A stretch of 64,000 bases of DNA from positions 7,936,001-8,000,000 of the forward strand of contig NZ_CP107880.1 in assembly GCF_036013745.1 (NCBI RefSeq), read 5' to 3'. The stretch's first letter is position 1, and every line of letters starts with the position of its first letter. Made by a program: the position numbers and the translations under genes. Below are positions 52,059-59,905 of the stretch, one piece after another. Under the pieces are notes generated by a model. The model was not told the origin of the DNA, did no database searches, and was given only the letters and a program-made list of their open reading frames with translations. The stretch comes from Streptomyces sp. NBC_00483 (GTDB taxonomy: Bacteria > Actinomycetota > Actinomycetes > Streptomycetales > Streptomycetaceae).

Positions 52059-53855
52059 TCATGCGGCCGGGCCGAAGGCGTCGCGGTGCAGCGACTTGGC
52101 CAGTGCGCGCTCGGTGATGGCCGCGGTCTCCATGGCGGATGCGGCGCCGAGCCGGTCGGCCTCCGGTTCGCGGTACCAGGGCTTGAGGTCAAGGAGCGCA
52201 GGGCGGATGCCGGTGGCCATCAGGAGAGCGGAGCCCTTTGGCAGGGCGCGGATCGCATCGGCCGGCAGCACGCGCTCCTGGCGCATGGACACCGATGTCG
52301 ACTTGCCCGACTCATTGGTGGACACCGACACAGTGCGTACGTCGTGGTCGCCGACCAGGCGGGAGAGCTTGTCGGCGAAGTCGGCGTCGTCGATGCCGGA
52401 CCCGACGAGCTTGATGGTGGCGGCGGACCAGAGGGCGTCCATGCCGGCCTCGCCCCACACCCGTACGCCCTGGCGGTAGGACTGAAGGATCGTGATGGGG
52501 ATGACCCCGCGGCTGCCGAGGTGCGAGTACAGGTCCGGGAGGTCGGAGATCTTGCAGACGTTGGCGGCCTCGTCGAGGATCGCCAGCATCGGGGCATCGA
52601 GCCGTCCGCCGTCGCGCTCGGCCTGGATGACCGCGGTGCGCATCACCGCGTCGGCGGCAGCGGCGATGATCGCCGAGGCAGATCCGCCGCCGTCCTTGGA
52701 CAGCAGGAACAGCGTGTCCTTGCTGGTGGCGAAGGCATCCGGCTTGAACTCCCGAACCTTCGCCAGGTTGTTGGGTGGGGTGACCCACGCGGCGATAGAT
52801 GGGTTGAGGAGGCAACTGGCGAACTGGCGGGCGGTTTCGAAGATGCCGTCGCGGGTCTCGACCGCGCCGGCGACGGTGCCATGGAGCTGTGCGGCGACCG
52901 CGTCGAGACCGGCGTCCTGCAACAGGTCGATCGGAGTGCGGTCGGCGGGGGAGGCGAGCCAGGCCAGGACGTCGGTGATGGGGCGATGGCCGCGGGCGGC
53001 GGCGAGGAAGAGTGCGGTAAGGGTGTTCGCGGCGGCGGCTGACCAGAAGTCGCCGGCGCTGGATTCGTTCACGGATGCGGTGACGAAGTGCCCGGCCAGG
53101 CGCCGGGCTCCGGTCAGATCGTGGGCGGCGGCGAGGATGTCCCACCACACTTCTTGCGGTGCGTGGGCGATCTGTTGTGGGTCGAACGTCCACACCATGC
53201 CGACCTCGGCGCGGGCGGTGGCCGTCGCGGTGAACGCGTCGCGGGCGGCTTTGTTGCTGGTCAGCAGGACCGGGCCGGGCGCACGCAGGATGGCGGGGAT
53301 GGCCAGACCCGAGGTCTTCCCGGACCGGGGTGCCATGATCGCGACGATCACGTCCTCCCAGGAGGAGCGGACCTCCTGTGCGCCTGCGGGGAGAGTCCCG
53401 AGCAGGACACCACGGTCGTCCGGCGCGACGTTCTTCGGCTTGGTGCCGTTCAGGCTCGGGCGGAGGCCTATCGCCTTGTCGGCGATCTTCTTGGGCAGCA
53501 GATCGGCGAGAGCTCGCTGGTCGGCCAGGCCGTTCGGGCGGCCGTGCAGTCGCAGCCACGCCTTCGCGCCGAGCAGGGCGGCAGCCAGGAGCATCAGTGT
53601 GGGCAGGACGTAGCAGCCGACGATCATGGCGGGGTGGGGGAGGTGCGGCCAGACCTGATCGGGGTGAAGCAGCGATTCGGCGGGGGCGTAGGAGGCCCAA
53701 GGATCGGTGCCGATCGCGACGTTGGTGGCGTTGCCGAAGAACCAGGCCAGGCTTCCTCCGCCGAAGCCGAGCGCCGCGACAGCGATCAGCAGGTACAGAA
53801 GAGCGTCGGTGCCGGTGGTGGTCGAGGGCGTGCTGGGGGTGCGTGAAGGAGGCAA
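52059..53855 (-). CDS. Type IV coupling protein (TraG/VirD4-like)
   Basis: A 598-aa membrane ATPase that would link the relaxosome to the channel. Two N-terminal membrane segments (about 18-40 and 77-98) are followed by Walker A APRSGKTS (174-181), the Walker B region MLAILDEAANV, and further VirD4 motifs (LQSYRQGVRVWGEAG, FADKLSRLVGDHDVRT). It uses a TTG start at 53855 because no ATG or GTG opens the frame near the first helix. This is the strongest sign of conjugation in the right half. Confidence 0.88.
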   Translation of the reverse strand: MPPSRTPSTPSTTTGTDALLYLLIAVAALGFGGGSLAWFFGNATNVAIGTDPWASYAPAESLLHPDQVWPHLPHPAMIVGCYVLPTLMLLAAALLGAKAWLRLHGRPNGLADQRALADLLPKKIADKAIGLRPSLNGTKPKNVAPDDRGVLLGTLPAGAQEVRSSWEDVIVAIMAPRSGKTSGLAIPAILRAPGPVLLTSNKAARDAFTATATARAEVGMVWTFDPQQIAHAPQEVWWDILAAAHDLTGARRLAGHFVTASVNESSAGDFWSAAAANTLTALFLAAARGHRPITDVLAWLASPADRTPIDLLQDAGLDAVAAQLHGTVAGAVETRDGIFETARQFASCLLNPSIAAWVTPPNNLAKVREFKPDAFATSKDTLFLLSKDGGGSASAIIAAAADAVMRTAVIQAERDGGRLDAPMLAILDEAANVCKISDLPDLYSHLGSRGVIPITILQSYRQGVRVWGEAGMDALWSAATIKLVGSGIDDADFADKLSRLVGDHDVRTVSVSTNESGKSTSVSMRQERVLPADAIRALPKGSALLMATGIRPALLDLKPWYREPEADRLGAASAMETAAITERALAKSLHRDAFGPAA

Positions 53856-53968
53856 TGCGCGGTCCCATGACGTGGTGCGAAGCGGAGCGGGAGTTGGGGC
53901 CGGCGGAGACTTCTAGCGGTCACGAGAGCTACCTCCTGGGGTCGTGGCGGGTGATCAGAGCTGGGTCG

Positions 53969-54673
53969 TCACCGTGTCCGACCCGGCTTGGGCGCGGAGG
54001 GCGGAGCGGCTACGGGCGCTTCACTCGGCGACGCCACGTTGGGATGGTGCGTGGCAGGGGCGGAGGCGTAGTAGTCCACGACTCGGGCCTGCCAACTGGG
54101 TCGAGGCGGAAGGTCGAGAGCCCTGAACCGGTCGGTCGCGACGTGCAGGTCCTCGCCGAGCGAGGTGAGCGTGGCTGCCGCCTCGGTGAAGTCGTCCGTA
54201 AGGTCCCAGCCCTCTTCGTTCCCGGTCTCCTTTGCCTTCTCGGCGGCGGCCTCGAAGAATTCGCCGAGGCGCACGAGGACTCCGTCGTGCGGATCCAGGA
54301 CGTGCTCCGTGATTCCGGCTGCCGCTGCGGAGGAGTTGGCGCCGTTGAGTTGGTCGGTCAGAGCGAGGATCTGGTGGCCGTATACGCGATTGCCTTGTGG
54401 GTCGGGCGGCGTAGTCACCGCGCCGATGACAAGGTCGGGGCTGATCTCGACGTCGTAGCCGACGGCGGTGAGCATCCGGGCGGCGTGGCTGGCCCTCTGG
54501 TTCTCGCTCTGCTTGCCCGTATCCCAGTGCAGGCGGTACCAGAAGGTGCGGATGGACTTCTCGTAGATGAAGCCGGCGCGGGTGAGCAGGGTGTTGGCGA
54601 GGGTGTCTCCACCCTTGGCGATGACATTGCCGTCGTCTTCGCGGGTGATCGTGACGGTCGAGCTGGTTGGCAT
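53969..54673 (-). CDS. Hypothetical transfer-operon protein A
   Basis: A 234-aa protein. The N-terminal part looks like a small domain (TITREDDGNVIAKGGDTLAN, LLTRAGFIYEKSIRTFWYRL) also seen at the start of the protein at 55230 in looser form. A helical middle follows (VRLGEFFEAAAEKAKETGNE) with a proline-rich tail. GGAGG is eight bases upstream of the ATG. Conserved by appearance, function unknown. Confidence 0.65.
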   Translation of the reverse strand: MPTSSTVTITREDDGNVIAKGGDTLANTLLTRAGFIYEKSIRTFWYRLHWDTGKQSENQRASHAARMLTAVGYDVEISPDLVIGAVTTPPDPQGNRVYGHQILALTDQLNGANSSAAAAGITEHVLDPHDGVLVRLGEFFEAAAEKAKETGNEEGWDLTDDFTEAAATLTSLGEDLHVATDRFRALDLPPRPSWQARVVDYYASAPATHHPNVASPSEAPVAAPPSAPKPGRTR

Positions 54674-54696
54674 GGGAGGCCTCCGGGGGACGGGCG

Positions 54697-55194
54697 TCAG
54701 AAGTGCGGGTTCTCGGTCGGCCGGTCGGCGCCGGAGGCTGCCTCCAGCAGTTCGGGCAGGTCGGCGGGGTCGGCGTCACGCTGGTCGAGCCACCAACCGG
54801 CGTTTGACACTTGCCGTATGAGGTCCTCGACCGCCTCCCACTCCGCTTCGCTGGCCGTGCCCTCGACGACGAGCGCGGTGTAAGCGGCGGTCACGAGTTG
54901 GTGGCGACAGCGGACGGCCCACTCGGCGGCCCGCTCGGTGCCCTCCAGCGGTGCCATCCGGTACTGCTCGGACCACTCCTCGGAGGCGAGCTGCTCCTCC
55001 GCCCGCTTCTGCGCGAGCCAGCCGGCCCGGGGGACACCGTCTCGGTTGCGGGATCCGCGCCAGCAATCGGTGCAGTCACGTCCGGCGAGCCAGCGGGCGT
55101 AGCCGGCCCTGCGGTCCGCGGGACGGTCCGAGAGGTCGGCCTCGCTGGTGTGGCCACAGGTGTGATCGATGGTCCACAGCTTCTTGACGGTCAT
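54697..55194 (-). CDS. Hypothetical transfer-operon protein B
   Basis: A 165-aa protein with an N-terminal Cys/His region (WTIDHTCGHTSEADL, LAGRDCTDCWRGSRN) that may bind zinc. A helical part follows (SEEWSEQYRMAPLEGTERAA, WAVRCRHQLVTAAYTALV). Streptomyces conjugative elements often encode such a protein before the coupling protein. The ATG at 55194 was preferred over a longer frame because protein-like sequence starts there. Confidence 0.68.
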   Translation of the reverse strand: MTVKKLWTIDHTCGHTSEADLSDRPADRRAGYARWLAGRDCTDCWRGSRNRDGVPRAGWLAQKRAEEQLASEEWSEQYRMAPLEGTERAAEWAVRCRHQLVTAAYTALVVEGTASEAEWEAVEDLIRQVSNAGWWLDQRDADPADLPELLEAASGADRPTENPHF

Positions 55195-55229
55195 GAGCAG
55201 GACTCCTTGCAGGCAGAGAGACGGGTGGT

Positions 55230-55994
55230 TCAGCGGGTGCGGCGCGGCGTGGTGGGGTGGATGGCGGAGGGTGTCGCTGAGGTATCGGTGGCCGGGACGT
55301 CCTGGGCGCGGTGTGGTGAGGGCACGATGGCGGCTTGCGCGCGCGTGGACGGCGAGGGTGCCGGGCCTTCGCGGCGTTCCCACACGGGGTCTTCCTTCAA
55401 GGTGGGGACGCCTTCAGGGAAGCCGTCCGGCATCGCCGCCAAATCGGCTTGGATGTCGGCGAGTTGCTGGCCGATGAAGGCCACGTTGTTCCGCATGGAG
55501 CGAAGATGCACGCTCAGTTCGTGGCCGCTCGAATTGCCGAGCCGCTCGCACCAGACGCTCGCGGCCTGGAACAACTCATCCAGCCGAACGAAGGTGCCAC
55601 GCCGGCCGTCGAGGACCTCGCCCAGGACGTCGGCGACGTCCATCGCCTGCCGTGCATCGTGAAGTTGGCTGGTCAGGACATGAACGGAAGGCTCAGGAAC
55701 CCTCGACCGGAGCGCTTCTGTGGCTGTCGGGGAAAGCGACAGCAGGATTTTGGGGTCAGCGGCGACGGAGAACCCGTTGTCCTGGAACTCCTGGGTCGCG
55801 CTGGCCACCGTGCGTACGGCGGTGGTGTGCGGTGTGTCGCCCGGCAACAGATAGACGTCGTCGGGCGGTGAATAGCGGAAGTGGTGTTTGCGCAGCGCCT
55901 CGTCGAGGGCCGGGCGATCGTCCGCGACGGCAGCAGCTACGCCGAGCTCCGGGATCAGACCGAAAGCGACATCGGGCTCCGGATGCGGGTTCAT
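55230..55994 (-). CDS. Hypothetical transfer-operon protein C
   Basis: A 254-aa protein. An N-terminal domain (PALDEALRKHHFRYSPPDDV, YLLPGDTPHTTAVRTVASA, FSVAADPKILLSL) shares its plan with protein A at 53969. A helical region follows (HELSVHLRSMRNNVAFIGQQ), ending in a disordered tail. It may be a paralogue of protein A. The ATG has GGAG upstream. Confidence 0.65.
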   Translation of the reverse strand: MNPHPEPDVAFGLIPELGVAAAVADDRPALDEALRKHHFRYSPPDDVYLLPGDTPHTTAVRTVASATQEFQDNGFSVAADPKILLSLSPTATEALRSRVPEPSVHVLTSQLHDARQAMDVADVLGEVLDGRRGTFVRLDELFQAASVWCERLGNSSGHELSVHLRSMRNNVAFIGQQLADIQADLAAMPDGFPEGVPTLKEDPVWERREGPAPSPSTRAQAAIVPSPHRAQDVPATDTSATPSAIHPTTPRRTR

Positions 55995-56021
55995 GACGAG
56001 ACTCCTCGATGAAGTGGGGGA

Positions 56022-56492
56022 TCAGCGCGCATGAATTCGCTGCGCGGAAGCTGAGATAGGGCGGTGCTCGACAGGGCGTGCAGGTCGATGGGGCGTGGCG
56101 GAACCTCGAGCCGGAGATACGGCAGTGGCCACTTGTGCCCGCCGCCGCTGGGTAACCCAGCTCGGGTCGAGGTGACCGTGGTCGGCGACTTGGGAGAAGG
56201 CTTCGAAGGACTCGTTCGAAGCCGACGGCAGGCGGGTCACGGGCTGAAGGTCGTAGGCCACATCAGAGGCGACGCTGTAGTGCGCCGCCCGCAGCGACTG
56301 CACCGCTTGTCCGCCTCGCCGGACCGGATCCCGGCGGGGGTCGGCCAGGGCGTACATGCCGCTGCCAGGCAGGCGCTCGAAGTCGACGCGCCCCAGCATG
56401 TGCTCGACAACGTGGTTGTCGTGGGAGGTTGCGGCGACGACGCCATACCGGACGTGATGGCCGATGGTGATGTGTGGGTGGGTGTCCGCCAC
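56022..56492 (-). CDS. Hypothetical transfer-operon protein D
   Basis: A 156-aa protein. It opens with a beta-rich part (TIGHHVRYGVVAATSHDNHV, then HMLGRVDFERLPGSGMYALA) and continues with VQSLRAAHYSVASDVAYDL, again the same general plan as proteins A and C but shorter. The GTG at 56492 has GAGGTG eight bases upstream. The C-terminus is disordered. Confidence 0.58.
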   Translation of the reverse strand: MADTHPHITIGHHVRYGVVAATSHDNHVVEHMLGRVDFERLPGSGMYALADPRRDPVRRGGQAVQSLRAAHYSVASDVAYDLQPVTRLPSASNESFEAFSQVADHGHLDPSWVTQRRRAQVATAVSPARGSATPHRPARPVEHRPISASAQRIHAR

Positions 56493-56574
56493 GAAGGTGC
56501 ACCTCGCGAAGGTCGGCGTGTGGGGAGAAGAGGGTGCGACTTCCGGGCGGATTTGGTGGTACCGGTGATCTGCG

Positions 56575-57153
56575 CTATCGGCGGCTCGGGTTCGGAGCGG
56601 GCTGCGGAGGCTCTGGGCTCTGCCGCCACGCAGGTTTGGGGAAGGGCCGGTTGCGGTGGACGTTGAGAGGGTCTTCGAGTTCCTTGGCCGCGTCACGGAG
56701 GGACTCCGACGCCCTTCGCAGAAAGGCGCGAGCAGAGGAATGGTCCACGAGCATGCGGGTCTCCAGGTAGCGGCGAACGGCGGGGTTCGAGGGACGGGGC
56801 AGGCTGAGGGCGTGCTCGGCGGACTCCGCGAAGTGCGCTGCGGCCAGGCTCGACATGCTGGTCGCCGTCGCGAGGTGGGTAAGGACGGTGGGTCCGGCGT
56901 GGGTAGTGCTGTGCGGGCTTCCGGTGAAGTCGGCGGTCAGCTGGATGACGCCGTGTGCGAGGTGCTGTGCGTCCGCGGCATGTTGGAGCAGGTCGGAGTA
57001 GGCGGGCGCACCTCCCTGCAGCTGGGCACTCCTGTCGAGCAGTTGACACGTCTGGGCGGTATCGAGCAGTTGGGATTTCAGCGCAGTGAGCGCGTTGACC
57101 AGGCTGTGGGATTCGTCGCGGGGTATCGGTTCGCGCTGGATGTCGGGGGTCAT
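56575..57153 (-). CDS. Hypothetical helical protein of the transfer operon
   Basis: A 192-aa protein, predicted all-helical (SHSLVNALTALKSQLLDTAQ, DLLQHAADAQHLAHGVIQLT, RAFLRRASESLRDAAKELED). No family recognised. The ATG at 57153 was chosen because the sequence before it is arginine-rich and not protein-like. It is the first gene after the pentapeptide-repeat insertion. Confidence 0.6.
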   Translation of the reverse strand: MTPDIQREPIPRDESHSLVNALTALKSQLLDTAQTCQLLDRSAQLQGGAPAYSDLLQHAADAQHLAHGVIQLTADFTGSPHSTTHAGPTVLTHLATATSMSSLAAAHFAESAEHALSLPRPSNPAVRRYLETRMLVDHSSARAFLRRASESLRDAAKELEDPLNVHRNRPFPKPAWRQSPEPPQPAPNPSRR

Positions 57154-57613
57154 GGGCCTCGCTGATCCGATGTATGCGGGAGCTGGTGTCGAAGGGCTCT
57201 CGCGCGTGCGGGTGTTGCACACGCGGGACCGTCAGAGTGTGGCCCCATGGCCGTTTTGGTGTTGCCGGCGTTCTGCGATATCCCGCGCGAGCGGGGTGGT
57301 GGTTGGCGAGGGGCTGCTGAATGGCGGAGGGGATTGGCCTCTCGCTCGACCCTCGATTCAAGGGCGATGGCATCCATCACGTCGTGCTCAACCTCGCCCG
57401 TATACGCAAGTTCCCCCTCGCGGCATACGCGCCATCTCGCCGACCAGCAGACTGCGGCCCTCGACTCGAAGAGCAGTCGTTACTGAACTCGTTTTAGTTC
57501 AGGAGGAGTTGCCGCATGTTGTTTCGACTGCGTTCGCCATCTGGCAACCCCGTCAGCGGAATATGACTTAGGTGCGTTGGCCGCTGATCAACACCTAGCA
57601 TCCAAAGGGGAGT
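57154..57613. other. Intergenic region with an inverted repeat
   Basis: A 460-bp region between two leftward genes. The left part should hold the promoter of the 56575-57153 gene. At 57484-57503 the inverted repeat CTGAAC / GTTCAG encloses eight bases and is followed directly by an AGGAGG ribosome site for a very short rightward frame (57516). A remnant of another inserted gene is likely. Confidence 0.45.
57516..57566 (+). pseudogene. Short frame with strong ribosome site, probable gene remnant
   Basis: AGGAGG lies eight bases before ATG 57516. The frame encodes MLFRLRSPSGNPVSGI and stops. The start resembles the opening of small Streptomyces proteins of about 70 residues (M-L-x-R-L-x-x-P-S-G-N) that accompany DUF397/DUF6879-type regulatory pairs. 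Here the rest is missing. It could instead be a leader peptide. Confidence 0.35.
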
Positions 57614-59548
57614 TCAACGCCTCACGCGGTTACGGACCGCGAGAATCGCGAGACCGAGAAGGATCGTGCCCAGGGCTCGCGAGGTGAAGGCGATGACTTT
57701 CCCCAGGCCGGTCAGCTCCGTCTCATCGGCGTTGAACAGCGAGACAGCCGAGACGACTTCCAGGGACTTTCCTGCTCGTTCGCCCGTGAATCGATCAGGC
57801 AGTGGGCCGGTCGGAACAGTGGGATCGACTGGCTCAGTCGCCGTCACCACGAACCGGCAGACCGGTTCGCCCCTGCCTCGCCTGCCAGCCTCGTCGCCCC
57901 TACAAGAATCTGGTAGCTCCATATCGGCCTTCCGTGGAGCTGGTGCTTCGACACTGACGTAGCCGACGGTGGAAGTCCCGGGCTCCTTCCCGGGGATGCC
58001 GAACATGATAAGTAGGGCGAATGCGGCGACCATGACGAGTGCCAAGGCGCTCATCGCGCGCGAGGCACGCAGGCCGTATCCGGATATCGCCCAGTAAAGC
58101 GTGAGCAGCACCCTTTCAGCCCACGGCCGAGTGGCGTCATGGCGGCGCATTTCCATTTCGCCGTAGTAGAAGTCTGCCGCGCCCGGCTCGTCTTTGGTGT
58201 CCTCAAGTGACTTGCGTAGATACCGGTATACAGGGCTCAGAGACTCAGGACGGGTTATGGGCCCGTGCCCCGGACCAAGGGCTCCGGACCGAGAGCGACG
58301 CCAGATGTCTTCGGCTTCAATGATGCTGCGTGGTGTATGGCGCAGGAACCGAGACCGTCGCCCCCAATCCGGGCACGGAGTACGTAGGTAACGGCACCGG
58401 CCTTCCAGCCGGATCAAGTCGAGATTCATGGCATCGACGAAACGGGTTCGCGACACGTCAACGTTCGTGAGCACCATGCGGGTTGTGTCCGTTCCTGAAA
58501 GCTCCTCCACCGCGACAGCTCGCCCCTCGGATCCAGCCTCTGGCGAACCGAAGAACTCATCGGGCGCCAACACGAGAAACGGGTAGTCAACGTTGCGAAC
58601 CATGTTCCCGAGCTTGAGCCGAGTCGCACCACGGCGACCAGCCACGAGCTCCGCCAAGTTGACTACGTACTCGCCGTTCAGGCGCAGTGTGACGCTGTGT
58701 TCCCAGCGCGCGCCTGAGCAGTCGACACGGCCCGCTTCGACATGTACATCCACCGGACCATCGAACCGGGCACCCTTCAGCGACAGGAGACGGTGACAGC
58801 TGAACTTCGACGTGTGCCACCTTTCCTGGAAGTTGGCCCTGTCGAACGAGGCCACCCCCGAGAACGTCGCTCCCTCGAACTCGGCATCCCCCAAGAACCT
58901 CGCACCGCCGAACCAGGCCCCTTTCGGGAACGTCGCTCCCTCGAACCAGGCACCCCCTGAGAACGTGGCCTTGCTGAACCAGGGAGTCTCCGGGAACGTC
59001 GCCCCTTCGAACCAGGCATCCGCCGAGAACATCGCCTTGCTGAACCAGGGAGTCCCCGAGAACGTCGCCTCCTTGAACCAGGCATCCCCCGAGAACGTCG
59101 CCCCGCCGAACCCTGCCTCCCCTGAGAACGTCGCCCCCTCGAACCAGGCATCCCCCGAGAACGTCGCCCCGTTGAACCCCGCATCCCCTGAGAACGTCGC
59201 CTCCTCGAACCCGACTGACCCGTAGCGGCCTTCAAGGCATTCCGATATAGCTTCCAGAACTTCTGTACCAAGAATGGTGCGACGCAGGTCAAGCGGTACA
59301 CCCGGGGCGAGGCTACCTAGGTACGACGCCCGCTCCTCGGGCCCAGCATGCTGAAGGCACGCCGTGACATCGGCTCCACCAACTCGAACGGATTGCCAGG
59401 TTCTTGAGGCAGCATCCCAGACCACCAACGAGCGACCCGAACATCCCTCAACAACGCCGCACGCTAGCTCGTCGCGCCAAGGGATGACGTCGACCACGCC
59501 GAGATACGGGTCGTGTCCTCCCGCGGGAGGCGGAACAGGCTGTGTCAT
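57614..59548 (-). CDS. Pentapeptide-repeat membrane protein
   Basis: A 644-aa protein. The N-terminal 90 residues are unrecognised. About 95-230 is a beta-helix of pentapeptide repeats (units such as ATFSG DAWFE). A linker and a helical part with FYYGEMEMRRHDATRPW follow. Two membrane segments close the protein (ALALVMVAAFALLIMFG at about 520 and AFTSRALGTILLGLAILAV near the end). Similar pentapeptide proteins with C-terminal membrane segments are common in Streptomyces; their role is unknown. It separates the VirB4-like gene from the rest of the transfer operon, suggesting later insertion. The ATG at 59548 is uncertain. Confidence 0.82.
   Translation of the reverse strand: MTQPVPPPAGGHDPYLGVVDVIPWRDELACGVVEGCSGRSLVVWDAASRTWQSVRVGGADVTACLQHAGPEERASYLGSLAPGVPLDLRRTILGTEVLEAISECLEGRYGSVGFEEATFSGDAGFNGATFSGDAWFEGATFSGEAGFGGATFSGDAWFKEATFSGTPWFSKAMFSADAWFEGATFPETPWFSKATFSGGAWFEGATFPKGAWFGGARFLGDAEFEGATFSGVASFDRANFQERWHTSKFSCHRLLSLKGARFDGPVDVHVEAGRVDCSGARWEHSVTLRLNGEYVVNLAELVAGRRGATRLKLGNMVRNVDYPFLVLAPDEFFGSPEAGSEGRAVAVEELSGTDTTRMVLTNVDVSRTRFVDAMNLDLIRLEGRCRYLRTPCPDWGRRSRFLRHTPRSIIEAEDIWRRSRSGALGPGHGPITRPESLSPVYRYLRKSLEDTKDEPGAADFYYGEMEMRRHDATRPWAERVLLTLYWAISGYGLRASRAMSALALVMVAAFALLIMFGIPGKEPGTSTVGYVSVEAPAPRKADMELPDSCRGDEAGRRGRGEPVCRFVVTATEPVDPTVPTGPLPDRFTGERAGKSLEVVSAVSLFNADETELTGLGKVIAFTSRALGTILLGLAILAVRNRVRR
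58850..59215. repeat. About twelve 30-bp tandem repeats coding pentapeptides
   Basis: A 30-bp unit containing GAGAACGTCGCC and TCGAACCAGGCATC is repeated about twelve times with few changes. Each unit encodes two pentapeptides of the beta-helix. The DNA-level identity is high, so the array has recently expanded or been homogenised and could vary in copy number. Confidence 0.75.
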
Positions 59549-59771
59549 GCCTCCCATCCAAGAACAGCCGCCGAGGGAAGATCCAGAGAACCTCAGAACT
59601 TCACGGCACACCCGTGACACCGGTACGAGCTGCTCCCTCCTCCAGGCAGATTTCAGCGATGGAACTCTCTACTCCCGGTGAATGCGCGGTGACATGACTC
59701 CCCGGCAGCTCCTTCGCCCGCAAAACCTGCAGCTCAGAGCAGCCATGACCTCACAGTCCCCCAAGATCTTC

Positions 59772-59809
59772 TAGGCGCTTGGCCGCAGGTTCGAGTCCTG
59801 CCTGGAGCG
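59772..59809 (+). other. tRNA-3'-end-like sequence (possible attachment site)
   Basis: A perfect T-arm is seen: GCAGG, the loop TTCGAGT, and CCTGC (59785-59801), followed by CTGGAGCG in the place of an acceptor strand. The upstream half of a tRNA is not recognisable. Conjugative elements often carry a tRNA 3' end as attP, but no integrase gene is beside it here. It may be a remnant att site. Confidence 0.4.
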
Positions 59810-59905
59810 TTGACGATGACCTTCCCGGTTTCCGCCCCGCAGGGCAGCGGTGCCGCTTTCGCTACGCCGCAATAGTTCCGTGATGATTGCAAGGCGTGAG
59901 CGTGG

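Noticed and set aside
58850..59215. 30-bp tandem array resembling a CRISPR
   Set aside because: There are no spacers, units are contiguous, and it codes in frame for pentapeptide repeats.
59700..59810. A complete tRNA gene
   Set aside because: Only the T-arm and an acceptor-like strand fit. D-arm and anticodon arm cannot be folded.
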